A stretch of 14,238 nt of DNA from Candidatus Cloacimonadota bacterium (GTDB lineage: Bacteria > Cloacimonadota > Cloacimonadia > Cloacimonadales > TCS61). The notes below the pieces were generated by a model. The model worked only from the letters and a program-made list of their open reading frames with translations. It made no database searches and had not been told where the DNA came from. Positions 6,209 through 14,238 of the stretch are shown here, piece by piece (position 1 is the stretch's first letter; each line of letters opens with the position of its first letter). The stretch covers positions 1 to 14,238 of the forward strand of contig JAUVIJ010000023.1 in assembly GCA_030592835.1 (NCBI GenBank), read 5' to 3'. The position numbers and the translations under genes are program-made.

Positions 6209-9200
6209 CTAATCCTTAATTACCGCTTCAATCTCTTTCAGCCATCGTGGTAATATCTCTTTACCTTTTACCGATTCCTTGATTTCGTCAAAGAAACCCG
6301 ACCAAATTCCCAAAGCTGCATTATGATTTTCAAAAAGAAATTTACCATATTCTTTCAAATCTTCTGTCGTTTGGGATTTTATTCCGACGATTATTAATCC
6401 CCGAGCTGCAAATAATCGATCATTTAGATTGTCAGCTAAATGGTAAGAATCCTCATAGGATTTTCTGGCATTGTTATAATCGCCTACTCGACCATAGCAG
6501 TCCGCAATAAAGCTGTACATCTTTACTTCTCCGCCCTTATCGCCGATTTGGTGACACAGTTCAATATCCTTCTCAAAACATTCTCGAGCTTCCGGAATCT
6601 TATTCATTTCCAGATATAGTCTTCCCAGCCCTCCCCACGATCTTGCCAGTCCGGGTTTATCAAGAAGTTCCTCTTTTATTGTTATGCTATGCAGGAATAA
6701 TTCTTCTGCGTGTTGTTTCTTATCACTATTTCCATAGGTCAGTCTTTCAGCCAAAGAATTTTCGATTCGTGATCGTAATTCTCTGGTTCTCATAGAATTT
6801 TCACTTAATTTCAAAAGAGAAGAGTAAGCACTTTCAAGATTATCTATTATTTCATCTTTTCTGTTACGATCCAAGCTGATTGCTATGATCTGTTTACTCT
6901 CCGCCTGGATGAATTGATCATCACCAGTATTTGCCAAAACCGATGCTGTTTCTACAGCTTTTTTGAAATATTTTTGGTTACCGCTGGCAAGACCGGCATT
7001 ATAGAAACTCTTGCTGATCAATAATTTCAAAGAATCTCTAATTTCATTATGCCCCTCAAGATATTTCCAGGCTTTATCTGCTATCTCTTCCTGTCTGCTA
7101 TTCTCAACCAATGATTCTGTAATTTCCAGTTGTAAAAATTCACTTTCTAACTCATGTACTCGTCCGGAAACCTCTGCACACTCTTTAGCCATTTCCAAAT
7201 ATCTGCATGCATTATCATGTTGGAAAAGTCCAGCAGCAGAATGCGTACTTTTTATGCAGTATTCTATTGCTTTGTCAGCATATAATTTACCAGCGGCATA
7301 GTAATGGCCGGCTATATCAAATACCGAACTTCCTTTTTTGTTTTCCAGTACATCAGCCAATCTGGAATGATATTCTCTAATGATTTGCGGTACTTTGGGG
7401 TTAAGCGGACCATAATTATAGATCTTTAAATTATTTCGGATAACCTCCAAAACCGCTGATGATCTGAAAGCATAAATATCATCAAATTCTCCAACATCAT
7501 AAATAATATCCGTCTCTGTTTCTATTCTGTTTAGAGAACATAACAATTCAAGTCGTGACATTTCCAAACTTTTAACCAAAACTTCCACTTTAAATTCCAA
7601 TCCCGAACAGGCTGCACATTCTACAATCATCCTCTCTTTTGAGATTCTCTGTAACTGTTCCATCACCGAATCTGCAAAAGAATCTGGTATCGGTAATTGA
7701 TCTACTGTCTTATATTTTTCACTTAAAACATACCCAAAATCACCTTTTTTAAAAGCTACTTCTCTGGCCAATTCCCCCAATGTTGATAAAAGGAAAAACA
7801 TCTCTCCCTGCTTACTGGCAATATTTCCAAAGCTTTTTAAAAGATCATGACATAAACCTTCCTCAAAACCTAATCCCTTATTTAAAATCATCTCCTTTTC
7901 ACTATCCTGCAAAGGATTGAGCTCAACTATATTCTCAGGTTTTAAACCGATTTCTGCTGATGATTCTTGAGTTCTTGAGGTAAATAATAATAATAATGGT
8001 AATTTGTTATTTTCGTTTAATCTATCATTCAAGTAATTCAAAAAATCTTTTGTTGCATCATCTATCCATTGCAGATCATCTATAAATAATATTACCCTGG
8101 ATTTTTTGCACATTTTAACCAGAGAACTGAATATTAAACTATTCAACTGTTCCCTCGACTGCAATCCATTTGCAGCTTCATCTCCCGGCAGCAATAAGGA
8201 AGAAAAAGGTATGACAGAATCCATCAAACTATCAAAAATCGAGTCGATATTGGAATTATCTTTATTAACCGAACTGAAGTTAATCCCGCTAATATGACCC
8301 AATGCTTGTTGCAAAGGCATGTAAGGACTAAGATGAGCTTCCTGATTGGGACATTCACCTCTCAAAACTAATAAGTCACACGATGTTTTAGTTTTGATCT
8401 CTTCAATCAATGCTTCTGCTGTAGCTGTTTTCCCGCGACCACTAGGACCAATAATCAATATTATACTACTTTTTCCTGTTATAAATTCTCCTACCTTTTC
8501 ATAAGCTTGTTGAAATGCTATAAATTTCTGATATTGAGGTTTTACTATCATTTCTGCTAAGTCAGGTATTAATTCGAGACTGGGATCAACTGGTTTTTTG
8601 TCAGTTTCGTACTGATAAGAAATCAGGTTTTTTTTCATACGAAAGTAAGCTATAACAGCAACAGCAAGAGAGATTAAACTTAAAAACATAATTTCACTTT
8701 TGATCATTCTAAGTATTATCAAACCAGATAGACCGGCAATTATTAGAACAGGAACTATAAACCAACCAGCAGATTTCCTGGTGCAATCCAATATTGAGCC
8801 CAAAACATATCCAATAGCAGTAATAATAAGCGTTATTTCTATTACAGCCAATATCATAGATGTATTATAAATCAGGATTGTTTCCCCCAAAAAGGCAGCC
8901 AAACCGAGTCCCACACTGATAAGAGCCAGATCTGTCCAGCCTTCCGGAGCTAAAATTTTAACTATCTTACTCGCTCGTTTACTGACAAGATACCAGGTAA
9001 GCATTGTACCACAAATAAGTACTAATCCATAAATAATAGGCCACCAGAATGAAAGTTTAATCAGAGTTTCGGGTTCAGGTCGAAAACTGACAAGAAGTGG
9101 GTTCAACACCCAGGGTAGTAATCTTCCCCAGAAAAAAGCCAGAACAGGCATCACCCAATAGCGTGCCATGCTCTTTCCACCTCTTTTGTGTTTATTGAAA

Positions 9201-10057
9201 AATAAAAAAACCAGAAGGGTTAACCCAAATAGTATTATATTTGTTACCCAAAGTGGAATAAAAGCATCCCTCCGATCTCGACAGAAACTCATCTCTGCCA
9301 TCTTGAATTTCGGTGCCCCTTCATTATCCCAATATATCTCTGCCTCTAAAATAAAGAAATACACACCATCAACTACATCCACTTGCCTGATAGTTACCAG
9401 TACCAAATATGGGTTGTTCATTAAATTGCATAGATGTGTAACCAAATCAGAGTCTATTTCATTTATCTCGAAAGCTTTCAATTCGTCCTCTGTCAGTGAT
9501 GATGCTATTTCCTGATATGTATGAACAAAGAACCTGTCATCGAGATTAAAGATATATCTTACCTCATTTTCAAGTGCTTGATTGGGTGGATTACTGTTGA
9601 TAACCACACCATATTGAGGAGAGTATTTAAGGCTTCGATTAAGGGTTTCAACTAACTTTTCGACTCCATTGCAAACAACTATTATATCAGGATCATCAAT
9701 AAGCTCAAATGTGCCAAAAGCTCCAGCATCACTAAAAATTGTATTTCCAATTATTCTGTTTAAAGGAAACACTCCCAAAAAAGTATCATGAGCCATGTCC
9801 TGCTGATATAGGACATCACTTCGCAAAGTCGAAATCTGCTGTTTGATATATTCTTTTTCGGGTTCAGGTAATTCTACATTTTTTAGATCTATTTCCGCTT
9901 TTTCAAGATAATCCAGAGCTTTGGCAAATGCCGCCATATCACCATGTTCACCAATCCCAAGCCAGTAATAAGTATCAGCATGACGAATGTCTTTATCAAT
10001 ATCGCCATAAAGAAATACAAAAGTTAATATAAATAATGTTAAAAAAAATCTTCGCAT
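6209..10057 (-). CDS. Membrane-anchored STAND/AAA_16 ATPase with extracytoplasmic domain and TPR tail
   Basis: This is a 1282-residue, apparently complete protein. In order: a signal peptide or first anchor (1 to about 18, LFILTFVFLYG); an extracytoplasmic domain (about 20-266) of unrecognised fold; about seven hydrophobic helices (near 267-288, 300-325, 333-358, 374-396, 400-424, 431-450 and 455-473); a P-loop ATPase with Walker A GPSGRGKT (537-544) and Walker B VILFIDDLQW (655-664, the DDLQW form typical of AAA_16/STAND regulators), and a sensor strand ending LLFTSR (690-695); a helical linker; and TPR-like repeats to the end (clearest at about 1135-1215). An odd number of helices after an exported N-terminus puts the ATPase in the cytosol. 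This fits a transmembrane sensor relaying an outside signal to a nucleotide switch. Its ATG directly follows the TAG of the upstream gene, with GGGGAG inside that gene as ribosome site. The output is unknown, as no DNA-binding or enzymatic domain is visible. Confidence 0.85.
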   Translation of the reverse strand: MRRFFLTLFILTFVFLYGDIDKDIRHADTYYWLGIGEHGDMAAFAKALDYLEKAEIDLKNVELPEPEKEYIKQQISTLRSDVLYQQDMAHDTFLGVFPLNRIIGNTIFSDAGAFGTFELIDDPDIIVVCNGVEKLVETLNRSLKYSPQYGVVINSNPPNQALENEVRYIFNLDDRFFVHTYQEIASSLTEDELKAFEINEIDSDLVTHLCNLMNNPYLVLVTIRQVDVVDGVYFFILEAEIYWDNEGAPKFKMAEMSFCRDRRDAFIPLWVTNIILFGLTLLVFLFFNKHKRGGKSMARYWVMPVLAFFWGRLLPWVLNPLLVSFRPEPETLIKLSFWWPIIYGLVLICGTMLTWYLVSKRASKIVKILAPEGWTDLALISVGLGLAAFLGETILIYNTSMILAVIEITLIITAIGYVLGSILDCTRKSAGWFIVPVLIIAGLSGLIILRMIKSEIMFLSLISLAVAVIAYFRMKKNLISYQYETDKKPVDPSLELIPDLAEMIVKPQYQKFIAFQQAYEKVGEFITGKSSIILIIGPSGRGKTATAEALIEEIKTKTSCDLLVLRGECPNQEAHLSPYMPLQQALGHISGINFSSVNKDNSNIDSIFDSLMDSVIPFSSLLLPGDEAANGLQSREQLNSLIFSSLVKMCKKSRVILFIDDLQWIDDATKDFLNYLNDRLNENNKLPLLLLFTSRTQESSAEIGLKPENIVELNPLQDSEKEMILNKGLGFEEGLCHDLLKSFGNIASKQGEMFFLLSTLGELAREVAFKKGDFGYVLSEKYKTVDQLPIPDSFADSVMEQLQRISKERMIVECAACSGLEFKVEVLVKSLEMSRLELLCSLNRIETETDIIYDVGEFDDIYAFRSSAVLEVIRNNLKIYNYGPLNPKVPQIIREYHSRLADVLENKKGSSVFDIAGHYYAAGKLYADKAIEYCIKSTHSAAGLFQHDNACRYLEMAKECAEVSGRVHELESEFLQLEITESLVENSRQEEIADKAWKYLEGHNEIRDSLKLLISKSFYNAGLASGNQKYFKKAVETASVLANTGDDQFIQAESKQIIAISLDRNRKDEIIDNLESAYSSLLKLSENSMRTRELRSRIENSLAERLTYGNSDKKQHAEELFLHSITIKEELLDKPGLARSWGGLGRLYLEMNKIPEARECFEKDIELCHQIGDKGGEVKMYSFIADCYGRVGDYNNARKSYEDSYHLADNLNDRLFAARGLIIVGIKSQTTEDLKEYGKFLFENHNAALGIWSGFFDEIKESVKGKEILPRWLKEIEAVIKD

Positions 10058-10981
10058 CTACTCTCCCCTTAAAAACTTTTTCCCGAACTCCACCCAAAAA
10101 TCTGATTTATCATTCCCCGATCGTTCCAATTTATAAAATAAATTATCTACTAAATCATATTCACCTTTTTCGGAAATCCTGCCAGTATCAAAGTTGTAAT
10201 CCTGCTCAAACCACTGTGGCTCATTCTGTTGGATGGATTTTTCGATCAGAATTTCAATTGCTTCCTGATATTCTTGAAAACACTCATCCTTAACCTTATA
10301 AGGTTTAACGAAATCCTGTAATAATAATCGTATGGACTCATCAGTAAATCTTATTACTATCGCTACTATTCTATTTATAATAAATTTATAAAATCTTTTT
10401 TTTTCATAATTGCTTGAAATTTTATAGAACAATTTCAACCTTCCAGGCAATTTTTTTAACAATCTATCAATATCTTTTTGGGAAAATTTAACAAGATAGA
10501 TTTTTTCGATTATTTCAGATATTGGATTCCTTTTTAATTTATCTGGAAGTTTCATATTTAGTTTTCCGATGTTGTTTATCCGCAGTAGTCGGCGGTCTAA
10601 TCCATTTTCGATCAAAGCATGGATATACTGATTATCTTCATAGGTATAAATTTGATCTTTATAACTTTTACCATAATAATACTTAGCAGCGAATTTATTT
10701 ACTAACGGGTGTAAGCTTATATCTGTTTGGAGATGAAACAGCCATCCCAGAGCAAATACTTTCCAACTTTCATTAGATGTACTTTGATAGAGAAGTTGTG
10801 GAATTTTTGCTGCCAGAATGTAGTGTGATAAATCACTTAATAATGAATCTTCACCCGGCCAATAAGTAGCATCTGGAAAACAACTCCCCAGCATAAAATA
10901 GCCACTGTTTTTTGCTGATATCAGCTTCTGCTTTTCCAGGAAGCTGGTGCCAGTTATAAGGTGGGTTATAATTCCCGCCAT
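10058..10981 (-). CDS. Zinc-dependent phospholipase C-like metal-dependent hydrolase
   Basis: The 307-residue product lacks a signal peptide. Its N-terminal half resembles the zinc-dependent phospholipase C family (the S1-P1 nuclease/PLC superfamily). Candidate metal ligands are H7 (THLITG), D37 (CFPDATYW), H53 (DLSHY), H83 and D87 (GWLFHLQTD), H91 (SLHP) and H121 (YIHALIENGLD). The pairing GWLFHLQTDxxxHP is the best match. Secreted members cleave phosphatidylcholine, whereas cytoplasmic ones of this style are mostly unassigned 'metal-dependent hydrolases'. The C-terminal half (about 150-307) is helical and shows no motif I recognise. The gene sits with no spacer between two STAND-type NTPases (TAA|ATG before, TAG|ATG after), and an AGGAG site precedes its start. 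This makes it a plausible effector of the module. Substrate and activity are inferred, not seen. Confidence 0.75.
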   Translation of the reverse strand: MAGIITHLITGTSFLEKQKLISAKNSGYFMLGSCFPDATYWPGEDSLLSDLSHYILAAKIPQLLYQSTSNESWKVFALGWLFHLQTDISLHPLVNKFAAKYYYGKSYKDQIYTYEDNQYIHALIENGLDRRLLRINNIGKLNMKLPDKLKRNPISEIIEKIYLVKFSQKDIDRLLKKLPGRLKLFYKISSNYEKKRFYKFIINRIVAIVIRFTDESIRLLLQDFVKPYKVKDECFQEYQEAIEILIEKSIQQNEPQWFEQDYNFDTGRISEKGEYDLVDNLFYKLERSGNDKSDFWVEFGKKFLRGE

Positions 10982-13900
10982 TTATTCTCCTAAACTAACT
11001 TTCTGTCCATGTTCCAGCAAAAAGTCGAATAGACCTCTCACCGCTTGCGTCAAAACCTCAGCCAAATCACCACAAGCAACTGCGTCCCTGAAATATTTAT
11101 CGATAATCCCTCTAAGAACAGGAAAGTTCGCTAACATCGAATTCCCGCCATCACTGATTGTCCAGGCTTGTAAAGTACTGTTGATATATTGCTCTAAAGT
11201 TTGTTTTCCTTTCTGGTCAAAAAGCCCGGATGGCTTGTTTCTGGCCTGTCTTACCAGTTCCATGAATCCGGCTGGAATATTTTTATTACCAACAACAAAT
11301 AACTCAACATCAGTCGGATATCCTACAGAAATAACTGCATAAGCTTCTACAAAAAGCTGCTTCATTTCATTTTCTTCCATTCCTATTCTCGCGGCCAGGT
11401 CTTTTATGGAAAGCAGATAATCATAGGTTTTCAGGATTGATATATGCGAAGAAACCCGCTGTGAAAAAGTATCCAGGCTGAAAAGAGATGTACGCAGATA
11501 TGATTTTAATAAACTGGGATACCCCGTTTCGGCTTTGGTTAACATCGGTAGAACCAGGTCTTCGATCAAATCCTGTCCCATTCTTGCAACTGCCTGACTA
11601 AATATACCAAAACTACTGTTAGGTGTACCTTTAATAATCTCAGCCCGAACAAAAATTTCAGGATCTTCTTCTAATAAATTCAAATACCACCTATGTAATT
11701 TATCATATACTGGCTTGAGAAGATGTTCTCCTGACTGGGAATTACCCATTTTTGTATAATTAAGTTGTAAGGCAAAATTCACTCCACTATATGTAAAGAA
11801 GCGTGTTGTTCTGCCCTTATCATATAAATCCATAGATTTAGTTAAGGTCTCATTATAAATAGCAATTGTTGATTGTGGGTCATGATTCATTGCAGCTACA
11901 CAGGCAGGGATAGCAAAAAAAACAGCAATAGTGGAACATATCCGTTCACGCTGATCTTCCGCAAGAGCATCAGGACCGAACTTCAGCATAATATCAGTAA
12001 CTTCATTAATTGCAGAAGAACCGGGTTCCCAAGCATCGAGTAATGTTAAAATTGCCTTTTTTTCTAATTCTGTAAAGGCTTTATCTCCTTTGCCAAAAGA
12101 TACACCATGTTTTTTAAAAAGGGTATTTCCAAATAGAGAAATAGAATTAACTAACGTCAACTTAACGGATTTACTCAATAACCCGTTTAGAAATCCTTTT
12201 TTTGCTAATCTTAAATTTTGAGTTATCAGTTTTATCCAATAATCTCCAAGAGTTTTTACAATTTCCTCTTTATGATGCAGAACACCTAAAGTCTTGAAAG
12301 TAACTTCCAATAATACAGAAAACAGATTGAAGCCATTTTTCATAAAATTGCTGTAGGAAATTTGCTCACGTAATTTTTCCATTATTTTAGCAGCTCGAGA
12401 GGAATCATTTCGCCAAATCAGATAAATAGCACGAGATAAAGCCTGACTTACGACTTCAGTTCCCTCTTTTTTAGGGATTTCTTTAAGTAGAGCCAAATCA
12501 GCTATTTCAGGAACTTCCACAGCAATATTTATTGCAATGACTCGTTCATATATACTACCTTCAACCAATTTTTCAATTATCTGCCGAGCTTGTTCTTCTG
12601 CTGCACCCTGGCACATCCCGATAATAATACTCTCTGCCATATCCTTGAGTTCCTGATTTTCGGAGCTTGCTAACCCTAATACTATCGATTCACAATTGTC
12701 ACATAACCCTACTGCCAGTTTAATAGCTTCGAGCAAAATCGGTGCCTCACCCTGATGTGCATGATTTACTAATTTACCGACTATATTTTGATCCAGAGGA
12801 GTACATTTATTAAGGATCCATTGAGCTGTTCTATATTCATAATAACGATCATAAACAAAGCGTATAGCCATATCATCAGCCTGAAGATCCTCGGTGATAA
12901 TTCCCTCATCTAGTAATCTCTCATAAGTTGTGCGCCAATCTTTAGGCACCGGCTTCACATTCATGGAATCGCAATTAGGGCAAGGGTCATTCACTTCAAA
13001 ATCGAGATCTCCAACCTTGAAGATACTTTTACATGCCGAACATTGATAGGTAGATCCGGGGGCTAAATTAACCGGTGTAGCATAAACAATTTCCTGCAAT
13101 TCATTATGGTCCCGAATCTCTTTTCCCTCCAAAATACTACGATGTTGAAGCCACATTCTTTCAATCAGGTTAGCTAAAAAAGGTTCATCACGTCTGTTGT
13201 CGATTCGTGCTTTTTCATCATACTTTTCAAAAATAATTGATATATTCAGCTCTCGCGGTATTTTTTCTTTCTTAGACTCTGTTCCACTGTAAGCCTCTGC
13301 TGTTAATCTAAGCATTAATGGATCTTTAATTAGTTTTTTCGAACGGGGTGATAAATTTTCTAACTGGGTCTCAATATTGAAATTTTCACAATAATTATTA
13401 TAAGCTGCAATTAATTCTTCCTCAGAATATTCAGATAAAGTAGGATACCTTTTCTCACTATCGTCCAAATAACTGAAAACCAGTTCTTCCTGCTGATTTG
13501 TGAGAGTCACAAGGATTCTCGACCAGCTAATGGTACGGCATGAAACTACAAAGCGTAAACTGATGTCTGCTTTCGCTGGGAATAGATCTAAAATTTCACG
13601 TATTAAAAAAGCAGGATTGGAATATTCATTTACTGCATCTATAAAGAAAATTACTTCTTTTTCAGCAATTTGCTGATTCTTTTCTACCATCATCTTAATA
13701 AGGGTGGTTAAAGAATTATCCAGATAAAGTGCCTGATCTATTTCTTTATTTAAGCCAAGAGGGTGTATGTTTCGTGCCTCGAAGAAAAAAATTGCCAGAT
13801 CTTTCTTTTTCTCGCGCAAAAGCGAATGGGTTACTAATTTCCATAAGGTATTGGTTTTACCATGCCCGGAATCCCCTAATAATAAAAGACAGCGTGATTT

Positions 13901-14224
13901 TTTATCTTCCAGAAATCGCTCAAATATTCCCTCATCACCCTCTATTTTAGTTCTTTTTATATAAAGAGATGGAATAACTTTACCAGATTCTTCCAGACTG
14001 CGGCGATTTTCTTTCAGCAAATTCTGACTGTTAGAATACAGGTGTATCCAGGAAAGTTCAGCTATTTCCTTAACCTCTTCTTTCTGTTCGATTCGTAGCA
14101 AGTTCTGAACTTCATTGGCTAAATCTATATAAAGCCTTTCATCAAATCCCCACTGATTTCCTAAGATAAATTTCACAAGTTTTATTGATTTTTGTCTATT
14201 TATCCGGGCAGTCTCAAAAAGCAT
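10982..14224 (-). CDS. NACHT/STAND-like NTPase with inserted zinc ribbon and helical-repeat C-terminus
   Basis: The visible product is 1080 residues. A helical N-terminus (1-90) leads to a P-loop NTPase with Walker A GDSGHGKT (117-124), Walker B VIFFIDAVNEY (191-201), a sensor-like strand RFVVSCR (224-230) and the KDPLMLRLTAE helix (300-310), the NACHT-like arrangement. A CxxC-16-CxxC zinc ribbon (C395, C398, C415, C418) comes next. A winged-helix-like segment (about 434-470) follows, with LLDEGIITED and the aromatic RFVYDRYYEYRTAQWIL. The remaining 600 residues are helical and could be HEAT/ARM-like repeats serving as a sensor. No signal peptide or membrane helix is seen. The ATG at 14224 has no purine-rich site upstream and the frame is open to the window edge (14238), so the true start, and perhaps an effector domain, may lie outside. 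Its TAA abuts the ATG of the phospholipase-like gene, making it the first visible gene of a three-gene operon. Confidence 0.85.
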   Translation of the reverse strand: MLFETARINRQKSIKLVKFILGNQWGFDERLYIDLANEVQNLLRIEQKEEVKEIAELSWIHLYSNSQNLLKENRRSLEESGKVIPSLYIKRTKIEGDEGIFERFLEDKKSRCLLLLGDSGHGKTNTLWKLVTHSLLREKKKDLAIFFFEARNIHPLGLNKEIDQALYLDNSLTTLIKMMVEKNQQIAEKEVIFFIDAVNEYSNPAFLIREILDLFPAKADISLRFVVSCRTISWSRILVTLTNQQEELVFSYLDDSEKRYPTLSEYSEEELIAAYNNYCENFNIETQLENLSPRSKKLIKDPLMLRLTAEAYSGTESKKEKIPRELNISIIFEKYDEKARIDNRRDEPFLANLIERMWLQHRSILEGKEIRDHNELQEIVYATPVNLAPGSTYQCSACKSIFKVGDLDFEVNDPCPNCDSMNVKPVPKDWRTTYERLLDEGIITEDLQADDMAIRFVYDRYYEYRTAQWILNKCTPLDQNIVGKLVNHAHQGEAPILLEAIKLAVGLCDNCESIVLGLASSENQELKDMAESIIIGMCQGAAEEQARQIIEKLVEGSIYERVIAINIAVEVPEIADLALLKEIPKKEGTEVVSQALSRAIYLIWRNDSSRAAKIMEKLREQISYSNFMKNGFNLFSVLLEVTFKTLGVLHHKEEIVKTLGDYWIKLITQNLRLAKKGFLNGLLSKSVKLTLVNSISLFGNTLFKKHGVSFGKGDKAFTELEKKAILTLLDAWEPGSSAINEVTDIMLKFGPDALAEDQRERICSTIAVFFAIPACVAAMNHDPQSTIAIYNETLTKSMDLYDKGRTTRFFTYSGVNFALQLNYTKMGNSQSGEHLLKPVYDKLHRWYLNLLEEDPEIFVRAEIIKGTPNSSFGIFSQAVARMGQDLIEDLVLPMLTKAETGYPSLLKSYLRTSLFSLDTFSQRVSSHISILKTYDYLLSIKDLAARIGMEENEMKQLFVEAYAVISVGYPTDVELFVVGNKNIPAGFMELVRQARNKPSGLFDQKGKQTLEQYINSTLQAWTISDGGNSMLANFPVLRGIIDKYFRDAVACGDLAEVLTQAVRGLFDFLLEHGQKVSLGE

Positions 14225-14238
14225 GAAATGGTGATCAT

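Noticed and set aside
6157..6220. Inverted repeat ATTAAGGAT / ATCCTTAAT near the end of the membrane STAND gene
   Set aside because: The arms are 46 bases apart, one arm overlaps the coding end, and no T-run is present. It is probably chance in AT-rich sequence.
6209..14224. Plus-strand open frames inside the three large genes (for example 7011-7301, 9168-9515, 10947-11342)
   Set aside because: They are antisense shadows without ribosome sites or recognisable domains. The minus-strand frames have clear motifs throughout.

Overview
The window is AT-rich DNA from a diderm (Gram-negative type) bacterium. The clearest sign is a full-length BamA (five POTRA domains plus an Omp85 barrel), which needs an outer membrane. 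The mix of an RHS remnant, two AAA_14/DUF4143-type ATPases and TPR/STAND proteins at low GC would fit the FCB group, for example Cloacimonadota. That placement is inference from gene style, not a marker-based assignment. The standard genetic code fits: UGA, UAG and UAA all end genes here.

Region 1 (1-3311) is a decaying accessory stretch. It holds the 5' part of an AAA_14-type ATPase running off the left edge, an orphan 3' fragment resembling a PilP/GspC-type secretion or pilus protein, an exported TPR protein, a truncated RHS core broken by an in-frame UGA, and an intact DUF4143 ATPase. The TPR start overlaps the RHS stop as ATGA. Each ATPase lies against a truncated gene, and each has a palindrome upstream of its start. 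Region 2 (3517-5964) looks like core genome: tRNA-Ala(GGC) on the minus strand and bamA on the plus strand, diverging from a shared 149-nt spacer. Region 3 (5965-6208) is a spacer between convergent genes with no convincing terminator.

Region 4 (6209-14238) is the most interesting part. Three minus-strand genes are packed end to end with no spacer at either junction (TAA|ATG and TAG|ATG). In transcription order they are: a large NACHT/STAND-like NTPase with an inserted zinc ribbon and a long helical C-terminal half; a protein resembling zinc-dependent phospholipase C enzymes; and a 1282-residue protein with a signal peptide, an extracytoplasmic domain, about seven membrane helices, an AAA_16/STAND ATPase module and a TPR tail. 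The arrangement suggests a sensor, effector and membrane-signalling module, possibly in envelope-stress sensing or phage defence. The function is unproven. The start of the NACHT gene may lie beyond the right edge.
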